This document shows, piece after piece, positions 1 to 8,963 of a stretch of DNA of 64,000 bases (the stretch's first letter is position 1; every line of letters starts with the position of its first letter). Under the pieces are notes generated by a model. That model made no database searches, was not told where the DNA came from, and was given only the letters and a program-made list of their open reading frames with translations. The position numbers and the translations under genes were made by a program. This stretch comes from Dyadobacter endophyticus (GTDB taxonomy: Bacteria; Bacteroidota; Bacteroidia; Cytophagales; Spirosomataceae): NCBI RefSeq assembly GCF_014641595.1, contig NZ_BMIA01000003.1, positions 248,001-312,000 of the forward strand, written 5' to 3'.

Positions 1-1554
1 GCGTTTCAAACGGTGTTCAAACATGAAGTCGGTGCCTTCCTTAATTGCCTCGTTCCAGAGAAGCTGGCTTTCTTCCTGGTCGTCGGGGTGCACGAGTTGC
101 AGCCAGCCGCTCCGTTCTATCTCTTCGCCCGTATGCCCGGAGTAGTTGGTCATCGACCGGTTGAAATAATTGAGGTTACCATTCGCATCGGCCGTCCACA
201 CAAACTGCGGCAGGGAATCGGCCAGCGTCCGGAATTTATCTTCAATGGTTTTCAGCGCGAGTTCCGACTCCTTACGGTCGGTAATGTCCATCATTGTCCC
301 GAGCATCCGCTGCGGCACGTGCGCTTCGTCGAAAAGCACCTTTCCTTGCGTCCGAATCCAGTGTACCGATTGGTCGCGGTGGATAATCCGCGCTTCGTAA
401 ACATAAACACCTGTTTGGAGCGCGGCCTGAAATGCCCTTTCCACAATGGCCTGGCGGTCCTCGGGATGTACCTGATCCCGCATTTCGCGATGGCTCAGCA
501 CTGCGGTTTCATCATAACCGAAAATCACTGCCAGCCTACCCGAATGAATGATTTGTCCTGTTTTTATATTCAAATCCCAGGTTGCCAGGCGTGTTCCTTC
601 CGTTGCTAACGAAAGCCGGTCGGCCGCCTCGGCAAACTGCTGTCGTAATGTAACCTTGTCCGTAACATCGCTCGCTGACACCATAATGCCGGAAACACTG
701 CCGTCTACCTCGAAAATAGGCGCATATTGAAAGTCGAGATAATGCCTTTTCAAACCGCCAGGGCCGTCGACGTAGGTAACAGCCTCATTTCCGCGGTGGA
801 TCCTGGCAGTTTGGTAAACTTCATTCAAAAGTCCGATGAACTTCTGCTCTTCCAGTTCGGGAAAAATGTCGATAAGCCTTCTTCCGACCACCTCGTCGAG
901 GCTGCGCCGCCAGATATTGAGCATGCTTTCATTTGCGATGCTGATCACCAGTTCCGGACCTTTGAGAATGGCCTTTGCAAACTGCGATTGCGTGACAAGG
1001 TTTCGAAAATGGTTCTCGCTCCGTTGGAGTGCCTGTTTGGACAAAACCTGCTGAGTGACCTCGGTAGCCACCACAATAATGCCCGATGCATTGCCGGGAT
1101 TATCGTCAAAAAGCGGTTGATAAACGAAGTTGAAATAGCAAATCTGAGGCCGCCCGAATCGCCGCAGCGTTACTTCGAACTCGTTGCCATGATAGGCAAT
1201 GCCCGTATGGAAAACGTTGAGAAGTATCGGTTCGACATGTTCCCGCACCTCGGGAAGGCTTGCAAAAAGCGATTTCCCCACGAGTTGTTCCTCGGTGCGA
1301 TCGACAATGTGCAGGTAGGCATCATTGGCCATCTCCACCACAAAATCTTCTCCGCGCAGGATGATCATCCCCACGGGCGCCTGTTTTACGGTATTTCTGA
1401 ATTTACTTTCACCATCGGGCGCCGAGCCGTCGGGCGCCGAACCGTCGGGTGCCAAGTTGTTGGCAGCCGTGCGTGCGGGCGCTGGATTCACCTCATTGGA
1501 GTGAATGGCACCATTTTCAGAAGTCTGCTGATAGGATTGCTTCGACTTGTCCAC
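1..1554 (-). CDS. PAS-domain sensor histidine kinase, N-terminal part (cut by window edge)
   Basis: Open on the minus strand to the left edge, so only about 518 N-terminal residues are visible and the kinase core lies outside. At least four PAS folds follow one another. Each has the usual signature, for example HPEDRQAIVERA in the third and LVHPDDQEESQ in the fourth, and PAC ends such as MDITDRKESE. No signal peptide or membrane segment is visible, so a cytosolic sensor is likely. An in-frame TGA lies two codons before the GTG at 1554 and no ATG is available before the first PAS domain, so I take GTG as the start; a second GTG at 1491 is possible. The N-terminal linker carries three tandem APDG units. 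A response regulator lies 49 bp upstream on the same strand, so the two are probably a two-component pair. That the missing part is a histidine kinase is inference. Confidence 0.8.
   Translation of the reverse strand, partial: MDKSKQSYQQTSENGAIHSNEVNPAPARTAANNLAPDGSAPDGSAPDGESKFRNTVKQAPVGMIILRGEDFVVEMANDAYLHIVDRTEEQLVGKSLFASLPEVREHVEPILLNVFHTGIAYHGNEFEVTLRRFGRPQICYFNFVYQPLFDDNPGNASGIIVVATEVTQQVLSKQALQRSENHFRNLVTQSQFAKAILKGPELVISIANESMLNIWRRSLDEVVGRRLIDIFPELEEQKFIGLLNEVYQTARIHRGNEAVTYVDGPGGLKRHYLDFQYAPIFEVDGSVSGIMVSASDVTDKVTLRQQFAEAADRLSLATEGTRLATWDLNIKTGQIIHSGRLAVIFGYDETAVLSHREMRDQVHPEDRQAIVERAFQAALQTGVYVYEARIIHRDQSVHWIRTQGKVLFDEAHVPQRMLGTMMDITDRKESELALKTIEDKFRTLADSLPQFVWTADANGNLNYFNRSMTNYSGHTGEEIERSGWLQLVHPDDQEESQLLWNEAIKEGTDFMFEHRLKR
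1412..1456. repeat. Three tandem 15-bp units inside the PAS kinase gene
   Basis: Three adjacent 15-bp units resembling CCGTCGGGCGCCGAA, with a few mismatches, encode a repeated S-A-P-D-G linker ahead of the first PAS domain of the minus-strand kinase. Copy number could vary by slippage without a frameshift because the unit is a multiple of three. Confidence 0.7.
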
Positions 1555-1603
1555 CTGTTTTCAAGAAGATACTTTCAAAAATAAGCGGGCAAGTCGTGAG
1601 AAG

Positions 1604-2053
1604 TCAATATTGATAATGAAAGTTTTCCCGGGCTGGCGTCCAGCTATGCTTGGTCCAGTCAATATCAAGGATTTGCTTGATAGCCTGCTTCAATTTGGGA
1701 AACGACCCCGGTTTACGGATGAAAAAGTTGGCACCTTTTTCATGCACTTTTCTAACCATTTCCTCCTGGCCGGTCGTGGAGAAAATCACGATCGGAATAT
1801 GCTCCCAAGCCTTGGTTTTTCGGATATAGTCCAGGCATTCGAAACCATTTTTCCGGGGCATATTCAAATCCAGGAAAATAACGTCCGGCGGAGGTGGCAC
1901 TGTTTTTTCCATCAGGTCAATCAACTCGACGCCGTCGCTCGCTGTCAAGAGCTCCGCCGAAGTGCTTACTTCCCTGAGCGCGTCCTCAAACAACAGGCAA
2001 TCATCCTCATCGTCGTCGGCCAGGAAAATAGATTTATTTGGTTTTGTGCTCAT
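1604..2053 (-). CDS. Single-domain response regulator (receiver only)
   Basis: 149 residues, one receiver (REC) domain with no output domain. The acidic cluster is in LADDDEDD, the phospho-acceptor Asp in FLDLNMP, the conserved Ser/Thr in FSTTG and the Lys in IRKPG. The proline-rich insert TVPPPPD before the phospho-acceptor strand is common in the Rcp1-like receivers that Bacteroidota pair with PAS or phytochrome kinases. The frame is open to an ATG at 2128, but the domain begins right after the ATG at 2053, which I prefer. The stop is 49 bp before the start of the PAS kinase at 1554, so the two are likely co-transcribed. It probably acts by phosphotransfer or protein contact rather than DNA binding. 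Confidence 0.88.
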   Translation of the reverse strand: MSTKPNKSIFLADDDEDDCLLFEDALREVSTSAELLTASDGVELIDLMEKTVPPPPDVIFLDLNMPRKNGFECLDYIRKTKAWEHIPIVIFSTTGQEEMVRKVHEKGANFFIRKPGSFPKLKQAIKQILDIDWTKHSWTPARENFHYQY

Positions 2054-2191
2054 AGCCCGAATTTTAGTAGTCATGAAATAACATAAAGGTTGGTCAATAC
2101 TTTCAACCTGTTCGAGGTACGGTAGCAATCAATCCCTTGGTAGGAGTATACAAGTTAGGCAATAAAAGCCGTAAACTAAATTTAATTCACA

Positions 2192-4681
2192 TTAAAATTC
2201 ACCCTCCAAGCTCTCCTTCGGTTTCTTTTTGGCCTGATGCAGACGATAGTTCAAAGTAAGGTTAATCTGCCTTAAACGCCCCTGAGAGCTGTTACGGGCG
2301 TAAAAATTAGCTCCTTCGGTGATCGACCTGAACTTCCTTGAATTGAATACGTCTACTACCGTGAGCGTCAGCGTGCCATTTCCCTTCAGAATGTCCCTTG
2401 TTGCGGCCAGATCGAGCGTCGACAGTGCTTTTCTGCGGCCTTGCGGGGTCTGCTGAGGCGCTTCATAATTGCCTCTCAGCTGCACATCGGTATTTTTCCA
2501 AAGGGTAAACCGCGACATCGCACGCACAAACCAGCTGTAAGTATCGCTCTGGAACTCTTCATCCACTCCGGTCCCATCCGTGATCGCGCGGAAGAAGTTG
2601 GCGCTGCCGTCGAGCTTCCACCAGGGATACGGGTTGAACGAGCCGGCAAATTCGGCTCCGTAGGCATCCTCCGTTCCAAGGTTTTCCGGCCGGGTGTAAG
2701 AGCTGCCGTCGTCCTGTACCGAACGAATGCTGATGATCTTGCCGTTGGTGTGGCGATAGTAAATGGAAGAAGTCAGCGAGCCTTTGTTCAGGTATTTGAT
2801 GTGCCCGAGCTCAAATGCATTGGTAAACTCCGGGTTCAGATCGGGGTTACCGCTCCAATAATTGCGGTTATCGCTGTAAGTAGCAAACGGGGTCAGGTCG
2901 TTATACTGCGGCCTGCGGACGCGGCGGCTGTAACTCAGCTGGAATGCATTCTGTTTGGCAAAATCATAGGTAATATGCACGCTCGGGAAGAGGTTGGCGT
3001 ACTTGCGGGCATTTACTTCATTAGTAGTCCTCAATGTAGTGGTAACACCCGTCCATTCAGCGCGAACGCCGCCCTGATAGGAAAACCTGCCGGTTTTGTT
3101 GCCGATCATTCCGTACAAGGCATTGATGTTTTCCTCGTAAAGAAAATCGTTGGTAAGCCCGGGCAAGGTCGTCCAGCCGCCGTCGCTGGTTTGCTGGGTC
3201 ACGGTGTAATCGTTGGTCATATCCCGCGAGCTGCTCCGCCCGCCGGCCTCAATCTTACCGTCTTTCCCGAACGGATGCACGTAATCGGCCTGGAAAAGCA
3301 GCTGTTTCTCCGTTTCATAGTTTACGGCACGCTGCAACAGCGGCGGGATGCCCGACGGGCTGCCGTCCGGTTTGTAAACATTCTCGTGGTAATACTGGTC
3401 CGAATCTTCCCAGTTATCGAGGTAGCGCACATCGGCGGTAAACTCCTGCCCCTTTCGGTTGAATGTTTTTTTGTAGGTCAATGCATATTCCGAGTTCGGC
3501 TCCGTTTCGGTTTCATCCTGGGTCCGGCGGGTGTAGCTCGTCATGTTGTTGAGGTTCGACAGATAGTCGCGGTAATTCAGTGTCGAAAACCGCTTGCCTT
3601 TGCTCGTGCGCCAGGTATACGCGCCCGTGAGGACGTTTTTGGCATTGAAATAATAATCGATACCGCCCCTCGCGCTGTTGGCCATCCCTTTCAGGTTACT
3701 TTTCATATCGCGCTCCATGATGAAGGTCGAATCGTTGCGGTACAGCTCCTGGTACACAAAATTCCTACCCGGCGTATTCCGGTACGACATCGTATAGTTG
3801 ATGAAGAAATTGAGGTTTTTCTTCCGGTAGTTCACATTCGCTGCGCCGCCGAAATTGGTAGGATGACCGGTAATAATGTCGAAAGAGCCGTTAATACCCT
3901 CTTTTCGCTCCTTTTTTAACACAATATTGATTACGCCGCCCATCCCCTCGGCCTCATACCGCGCCGATGGATTGGTGATGATCTCCACCCGCTCAATCAT
4001 GCTGCCCTGCAACTGCGCCAGTCCGCTGGCGCCTTTGATACTGACCAACCCGGAAGGCTTACCGTCGATGAGAATGCGTACATTGCCGCTACCTCTCAAA
4101 CTGACATTCCCCTCCACATCTACGGCGACCGAAGGCACATTGGTAAGAATATCAACCGCGCTGCCGCCCGCATTCGCGAGATCTTTGCCGACATTAAATA
4201 TCTTTTTATCCAACGACAATTCCATCGAGCTTTTCTCCGCCTGGACAGTCACCTCGTCGAGCGTTTTGGCCGAAGCCGCCACTTTTATAGAGCCTAAATC
4301 CAGCGGTGAATTGGCAGCACTCACTTTTATGTTAGTAGTGTAATTTGGTTTATAACCTATGAATTCGGACAGTGCATAATAGGTACCGGCCGAGATGTCC
4401 ACAATGAAACCGCCCGTCTCGTCTGTGATCGCTCCCGAGACAAACGAGCTGTCGACCGTTTTGAAAAGCCGGATGCTCGCATAACCCAGCGGCGCGTTGC
4501 TCGCACCGTCGACAATCTTGCCTGTAACCTTCAATTTCCCACTATTCTGTGCCTGGACCGGCACCATTGCCAACATCCCGAGAACCCATACCAACCCCAC
4601 AAAACCACGCGACTTCCCCTGACGAAAGCCCTTCTTCAAACTGCTTCTGATAGCCATTATGCTGTTGTAATATTTTCTCAA
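2192..4681 (-). CDS. TonB-dependent-type outer membrane beta-barrel protein
   Basis: 829 residues. An N-terminal hydrophobic signal ends near VQAQ. It is followed by a carboxypeptidase-regulatory-like beta-sandwich (about residues 48-140, GKIVDGASNAPLGYASI), a plug domain (about 150-260, with ILIDGKPSG and IERVEIITNPSARYEAEG) and a long outer-membrane beta-barrel of the OMP_b-brl_3 type to the end. This is the SusC-independent receptor/transporter group common in Bacteroidota, which imports or senses peptides, metals or other ligands; the substrate cannot be read from sequence. The ATG at 4681 is used; an in-frame ATG at 4657 would give a shorter signal. It stands alone, divergent from the MATE gene and 138 bp upstream of the response regulator start. 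Confidence 0.9.
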   Translation of the reverse strand: MRKYYNSIMAIRSSLKKGFRQGKSRGFVGLVWVLGMLAMVPVQAQNSGKLKVTGKIVDGASNAPLGYASIRLFKTVDSSFVSGAITDETGGFIVDISAGTYYALSEFIGYKPNYTTNIKVSAANSPLDLGSIKVAASAKTLDEVTVQAEKSSMELSLDKKIFNVGKDLANAGGSAVDILTNVPSVAVDVEGNVSLRGSGNVRILIDGKPSGLVSIKGASGLAQLQGSMIERVEIITNPSARYEAEGMGGVINIVLKKERKEGINGSFDIITGHPTNFGGAANVNYRKKNLNFFINYTMSYRNTPGRNFVYQELYRNDSTFIMERDMKSNLKGMANSARGGIDYYFNAKNVLTGAYTWRTSKGKRFSTLNYRDYLSNLNNMTSYTRRTQDETETEPNSEYALTYKKTFNRKGQEFTADVRYLDNWEDSDQYYHENVYKPDGSPSGIPPLLQRAVNYETEKQLLFQADYVHPFGKDGKIEAGGRSSSRDMTNDYTVTQQTSDGGWTTLPGLTNDFLYEENINALYGMIGNKTGRFSYQGGVRAEWTGVTTTLRTTNEVNARKYANLFPSVHITYDFAKQNAFQLSYSRRVRRPQYNDLTPFATYSDNRNYWSGNPDLNPEFTNAFELGHIKYLNKGSLTSSIYYRHTNGKIISIRSVQDDGSSYTRPENLGTEDAYGAEFAGSFNPYPWWKLDGSANFFRAITDGTGVDEEFQSDTYSWFVRAMSRFTLWKNTDVQLRGNYEAPQQTPQGRRKALSTLDLAATRDILKGNGTLTLTVVDVFNSRKFRSITEGANFYARNSSQGRLRQINLTLNYRLHQAKKKPKESLEGEF

Positions 4682-4820
4682 ATCCTTTAAAAGTTGCTAC
4701 CCATACAAACCCTTTTACCCCGCTATTTTACTCTACCATAATGATATATTAATCTGTCATCATACAAGGTTAAAATGAACTTTCCGGCGGCAGAAGGTCC
4801 AGGGCTCCGGCGGTTTTTTG

Positions 4821-4828
4821 TACCTTTG
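4821..4828 (+). promoter_or_regulatory. Bacteroidota -7 promoter element (TAccTTTG) for the MATE gene
   Basis: TACCTTTG matches the Bacteroidota housekeeping -7 consensus TAnnTTTG and lies 27 bp before the ATG at 4856. No good TTTG -33 element is seen at the usual spacing, so the call rests on one box. Confidence 0.45.
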
Positions 4829-4855
4829 CAGTCTTTTTGCATATCCACACAAGCC

Positions 4856-6184
4856 ATGAAAAGCGAAGCATCACAAACTTTAAGATTAGCATTTCCCATT
4901 ATCATCGGAGAACTGGCCCAAATGGCCCTCCACCTCATCGACAGCGCGATGGTCGGTGCGATCAGTTACAAACAACTGGCCGCCGCCGCATTGGTTATCA
5001 ATGCGATGAACATCCCGTTCGTGATCGGGATCGGCATGACCATCTCGGTTTCCCAAATGGTATCCCTGGCCAACGGCCGCCGCGACGCGCAGCAGGTTTC
5101 ACATTACCTGTTCAACGGATTCTGCCTTTGCACACTTACGGCGCTGGCTATTTCCATTACATTGCTTTTTGGTAAAGATTATCTGCGTAACCTCGGCCAG
5201 GATCCCGAGGTAGTGGAGCTGGCTATCCCGTTCATGTGGCTTATGGGTCTTTCCATTATCCCCATGCTGCTTTTCATGACCTTGAAGCAATTCGCCGACG
5301 GGCTGGAACATACACGCACAGCGATGATCTTCTCATTGGCCGGTATGCCTGTCAATATTTTGCTCAACTGGCTGCTCATTTACGGCAACTGGGGCTTCCC
5401 GCGCCTGGAACTCGAAGGTGCCGGCTGGGCGACACTCATTACCCGCAGCATGATGTTCCTTGCACTGCTTTTTGTGATTTTAAGACACAAAACTTTTGAA
5501 AAATACATCGCCGTAGGTCGCAACCAATGGTATTTCAGATGGCAAACCTGGCGCGAACTGTTGCATATCGGTGTCCCCAGCAGCTTGCAGATCGGTATGG
5601 AAGCGGGTGCATTTGCGGTATCGGGCATTATCATCGGAACCCTGGGCGCGGTGGCGCAGGCGGCGCACCAGATCGCGTTGAGCAGCGCGTCCTTCACCTT
5701 CATGGTATCGATGGGCCTCGCGCAGGCGGGTTCCATACGCGTGAGCAACGCGCTCGGGCGCAGCGACTGGGCGAAGATTTTTGTGATCGGCAAAAGTACA
5801 TTGGTCACCGCATTGATCTACGGCACGATCTGCGCGATCACATTCGGTCTTTTGCGTAACCACTTACCTATCGCATTCAACGACAACACCGAAGTGGTCT
5901 CATTGGCCGCTTTGCTGCTCCTTTTCGCCGCCGTCTTCCAGATTTCGGATAGTACGCAGGCGATCGGCGCGGGGTTGTTAAGGGGTATTAAAGATGTAAA
6001 AACGCCTACGATCCTGATCGGCATCGCCTATTGGGTAATCGGTATCCCGGTGGGGTACACGCTCGCATTCCATTTCGGAATGGGAGCGTCGGGCATGTGG
6101 CTGGGATTAATCCTGGGATTAACGATGGCTTCGATCTTCCTGATGACGCGTTTCTTCAAAATGACAAGAAGAAATCAGGTTTAG
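4856..6184 (+). CDS. MATE family multidrug/sodium antiporter (NorM-like)
   Basis: 442 residues from the ATG at 4856. The frame is open to 4775, but the first 27 codons look like untranslated leader and contain a promoter-like TAccTTTG. Twelve hydrophobic segments are arranged as two MatE halves. Typical features are LAFPIIIGELAQMALHLID near the N-terminus, the positively charged loop ending helix 6, and GAVAQAAHQIAL opening the second half. The family exports cationic drugs and metabolites at the inner membrane using a Na+ or H+ gradient; the substrate here is unknown. It stands alone between a divergent receptor gene and the aldehyde dehydrogenase 111 bp downstream. Confidence 0.92.
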   Translation: MKSEASQTLRLAFPIIIGELAQMALHLIDSAMVGAISYKQLAAAALVINAMNIPFVIGIGMTISVSQMVSLANGRRDAQQVSHYLFNGFCLCTLTALAISITLLFGKDYLRNLGQDPEVVELAIPFMWLMGLSIIPMLLFMTLKQFADGLEHTRTAMIFSLAGMPVNILLNWLLIYGNWGFPRLELEGAGWATLITRSMMFLALLFVILRHKTFEKYIAVGRNQWYFRWQTWRELLHIGVPSSLQIGMEAGAFAVSGIIIGTLGAVAQAAHQIALSSASFTFMVSMGLAQAGSIRVSNALGRSDWAKIFVIGKSTLVTALIYGTICAITFGLLRNHLPIAFNDNTEVVSLAALLLLFAAVFQISDSTQAIGAGLLRGIKDVKTPTILIGIAYWVIGIPVGYTLAFHFGMGASGMWLGLILGLTMASIFLMTRFFKMTRRNQV

Positions 6185-6187
6185 ATA

Positions 6188-6247
6188 AAACTTCGTCAAA
6201 ATCCGACTTGTTGATAAGGATATAATTGCGAAACTTCGTCATTATCC
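6188..6247. repeat. Two direct 17-bp repeats before the aldehyde dehydrogenase gene
   Basis: AAACTTCGTCAAAATCC (6188-6204) recurs as AAACTTCGTCATTATCC (6231-6247) with two mismatches. The copies are 43 bp apart, close to four helical turns. They lie between the MATE stop and the ATG at 6296 and could be a paired operator; no regulator is known for it. Confidence 0.4.
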
Positions 6248-6295
6248 AAGTGCGCGTTTTTTATAATCAATTCTTATCCACAAAAATCTGATTCA

Positions 6296-7921
6296 ATGGA
6301 TTTCAATTCCACGTTAAGGAGCATCTTTGTTGAAGAAAAAGACATTCCTGCGGAGTTCAGCCTGCCATCCCTGATCCACCAGCGCGAGTACCTTTGCAAT
6401 GGCGAAATGAAGACCTGGGACGGGCCGTTCCATGAAGTTTTCTCGCCGATTGCCGTGCAAACAGCCAACGGCCTCGAACGCAAGCTCATCGGAAGCTACC
6501 CCTTATGCACGGCTACCGAGGCATCGGAAGCGCTGGATGCAGCCGTAGCTGCCTACAACAGCGGCCGCGGCGAATGGCCTACGATGGGTGTTGCCGAGCG
6601 CATCCACTGCGTCGAGCAATTCACAGGCCGGATGATCGAGAAAAAGGACATTATCGTTAAGCTCATCATGTGGGAAATCGGTAAATCATTTGCCGACTCC
6701 GTTAAAGAATTCGATCGTACCGTTGAATACATTTACGCCACCATCGACTCACTCAAAAACCTCGATCGCGATTCGTCCGGTTTCGACATTGTCGACGGCA
6801 TTGCAGCGCAGGTAAGACGCTCTCCGCTGGGCGTGGTATTGTGCATGGGACCGTTCAACTATCCCCTCAACGAAACTTTCACGACCCTGATCCCCGCACT
6901 GATCATGGGCAACACATTGCTTTTCAAACCGCCGAAATTCGGTACGCTGCTGCATTACCCGTTGCAGGAAGCCTTCCGCGACTGTTTCCCGAAAGGCGTC
7001 GTGAACGTGATTTACGGCCGCGGTAATGCCATCGTTCCTGGATTGATGCAATCGGGCAAAATCAATGTGTTGACGCTCATCGGTTCCAGCAAAGTGGCTA
7101 ATGAATTGAAAAAATCCCACCCCAAAGTGAACCGTCTGCGTGCGGTACTCGGTCTGGATGCTAAGAATGCGGCCATCGTTACGCCTGAGGCTGATCTCGA
7201 CCTTGCTGTCAAAGAGATCATCACCGGATCATTGTCGTTTAATGGTCAGCGTTGTACGGCTTTGAAAATCATCTGGGTACACCGCACCGTGGCCGATGCA
7301 TTCCTGGAAAAATTTAGCGCGGCTGTTGCCGAACTGAAATTTGGAATGCCGTGGGAGAAAGGCGTAGCGCTTACCCCGCTGCCTGAAACCAATAAAATCG
7401 AATACCTCAACGACTGCATCGCCGACGCGGAAGCGCACGGTGCGAAGGTGGTCAACGAAAACGGGGGCAAATCGGAAGGCTCGTTCTTCTACCCGGCCGT
7501 CGTCTACCCGGTCAACAGCAAAATGAAGCTGTACCATGAAGAGCAGTTCGGGCCAATCGTGCCGGTCGTACCGTTCGACGATCTCGAAGAAACCATCGAA
7601 TTCCTCATCGACTCGACCCATGGCCAGCAGGTCAGCATTTTCAGTAATAATGCCGAAGAAGTCGCCTCGCTGATAGACCCGTTGGTAAACCAGGTAAGCC
7701 GTGTGAACATTAATACCCAATGCCAGCGTGGCCCGGACGTATTCCCTTTCACCGGCCGCAAGGACAGCGCCGAAGGCACCCTTTCCGTCCCCGACGCCAT
7801 CCGCGCCTTCTCAATCCGCTCCCTGGTAGCCTTCAAAATGAACGCCGCCAACAAGCAGCTGATCAACGAGATCGTGCATGAGGACACCTCGAATTTTTTG
7901 AGTACGAAGTTTATATTCTAA
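6296..7921 (+). CDS. NADP-dependent aldehyde dehydrogenase, GapN-like
   Basis: 541 residues, an aldehyde dehydrogenase superfamily enzyme resembling the non-phosphorylating glyceraldehyde-3-phosphate dehydrogenases of Bacteroidota. That family oxidises glyceraldehyde-3-phosphate directly to 3-phosphoglycerate and makes NADPH in the cytosol. Visible landmarks are the oxyanion-hole Asn in MGPFNYP (N188), the cofactor-binding LLFKPPK, and the catalytic Cys in NGQRCTA (C320). The usual general-base Glu of the ELGGKN motif is absent: the matching stretch reads VLGLDAKN, with Gly at that position. The substrate is an inference from overall resemblance. The start ATG has no Shine-Dalgarno sequence, which is normal for this phylum. 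A strong terminator follows. Confidence 0.85.
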   Translation: MDFNSTLRSIFVEEKDIPAEFSLPSLIHQREYLCNGEMKTWDGPFHEVFSPIAVQTANGLERKLIGSYPLCTATEASEALDAAVAAYNSGRGEWPTMGVAERIHCVEQFTGRMIEKKDIIVKLIMWEIGKSFADSVKEFDRTVEYIYATIDSLKNLDRDSSGFDIVDGIAAQVRRSPLGVVLCMGPFNYPLNETFTTLIPALIMGNTLLFKPPKFGTLLHYPLQEAFRDCFPKGVVNVIYGRGNAIVPGLMQSGKINVLTLIGSSKVANELKKSHPKVNRLRAVLGLDAKNAAIVTPEADLDLAVKEIITGSLSFNGQRCTALKIIWVHRTVADAFLEKFSAAVAELKFGMPWEKGVALTPLPETNKIEYLNDCIADAEAHGAKVVNENGGKSEGSFFYPAVVYPVNSKMKLYHEEQFGPIVPVVPFDDLEETIEFLIDSTHGQQVSIFSNNAEEVASLIDPLVNQVSRVNINTQCQRGPDVFPFTGRKDSAEGTLSVPDAIRAFSIRSLVAFKMNAANKQLINEIVHEDTSNFLSTKFIF

Positions 7922-7948
7922 GTTTTTGCATTCGTTTTAATGCATTTC

Positions 7949-7979
7949 GCCCATTCGGTATTCCGGATGGGCGTTTTTT
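7949..7979 (+). terminator. Rho-independent terminator of the aldehyde dehydrogenase gene
   Basis: A 10-bp stem (GCCCATTCGG with CCGGATGGGC, one G-T pair), a TATT loop and six T residues, 27 bp after the stop at 7921. Nothing else is recognisable in the following stretch up to 8165. Confidence 0.85.
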
Positions 7980-8165
7980 GTGCCGGAGGATCACCGGTGT
8001 TTAAATTTGGAATAGACAATTTGTAGAAGTGTGCTTTGGGTTGTATTTAAGCACGCTAATTGCATGAACAAAGACATTTACCAATTCCGCTGCTCTTTGT
8101 CTTTCCAGGGATATGTTGATCGAAAATCAGTTCTGTAATAGTATGCGGCTGATTTACCCGCAATA

Positions 8166-8906
8166 TCACAAATTCGCCTCCGCCAGCACCCTTTCAATCT
8201 CCCCTTTCGGCGTAACGCCGCTTTTCTTCCAAACTACCTGGTTGCCGCGATAAAGAATCAGCGTCGGCAATGCAGTCACGCCCAGCTCTTTGGTAAGCGC
8301 TTTATTTTCGTAAGCTTCGATATTGATTACTTTCACCGAGCTGGCTTGCTCGTGTTTGATAGAATCCACAATGGGTGCCAGCCGCTTGCACGAGCCGCAA
8401 TAGCGTGAGCCGAAATCAACCAGCACAAGTTTGTCGGATTTCAAAGAAGCCTGGTAGTCGCCCAGCGAAAGGCCCGGGCCGACGGTGGACACCACGGGTT
8501 TACCCAAACCGATCCATTTGCTCAATCCACCCGGCAGTTCGGTGACGTCCTTGAAACCATTGTCGCGCAGGTCTTTGGCAAGTTTGCCGCTGCGACCATT
8601 GGCGATGGAATAGATGAAAGTCGGCTTGCTTTTGTCGAGCCTGGCGATGGCTTTAGAGAAGTCGGCTTCGTTGGCGACGCTAAAACTGGTTGCGCCTTCT
8701 AGATGGTTCTGCGCATACTCTTCCGGTAAGCGTGCATCCAAAATCTGAGCATTCTTGCCCGCTTTGGCCAGCCGGGCTTCAAATTCCTCGAAAGAAACGA
8801 GGTCACGTTTTGCGGTGTTCTGGGCATTTGGTCCGGTTTGTGCAACCAGGGCGGTATGTGCGGCAAGCAACCATACCAATGCGAAAAAACGTTTAAAAGT
8901 TTTCAT
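8166..8906 (-). CDS. Periplasmic rhodanese-like/thioredoxin fusion protein
   Basis: 246 residues. A signal peptide ends near ALVAQ (about residue 23). Residues 34-140 form a rhodanese fold (DARLPEEYAQNHLEGA, then the VTELPGGLSKW end), and residues 145-246 a thioredoxin fold with the active site CGSC (C170, C173). The rhodanese catalytic loop reads YSIANGRSG, where the family normally has Cys at the position of S100, so sulfurtransferase activity is doubtful; the thioredoxin site is intact. It is the last gene of the SusC-SusD-sulfatase run, 57 bp after a sulfatase stop. It may keep cysteines reduced or disulfides correct in periplasmic proteins of that system; this role is inference. Confidence 0.85.
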   Translation of the reverse strand: MKTFKRFFALVWLLAAHTALVAQTGPNAQNTAKRDLVSFEEFEARLAKAGKNAQILDARLPEEYAQNHLEGATSFSVANEADFSKAIARLDKSKPTFIYSIANGRSGKLAKDLRDNGFKDVTELPGGLSKWIGLGKPVVSTVGPGLSLGDYQASLKSDKLVLVDFGSRYCGSCKRLAPIVDSIKHEQASSVKVINIEAYENKALTKELGVTALPTLILYRGNQVVWKKSGVTPKGEIERVLAEANL

Positions 8907-8963
8907 TGAAACTGGGTTTAAAGTGATTACTGCTTTCGGTGGTTGGCCTCGGCTATCGACTTT

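Noticed and set aside
2441..3919. A 492-codon plus-strand open frame opposite the beta-barrel receptor gene
   Set aside because: The minus strand encodes a complete, well-ordered receptor with signal, plug and barrel. The plus-strand translation has no domain, is rich in Val/Arg/Ile runs typical of antisense frames in a GC-moderate genome, and has no promoter or neighbour logic.
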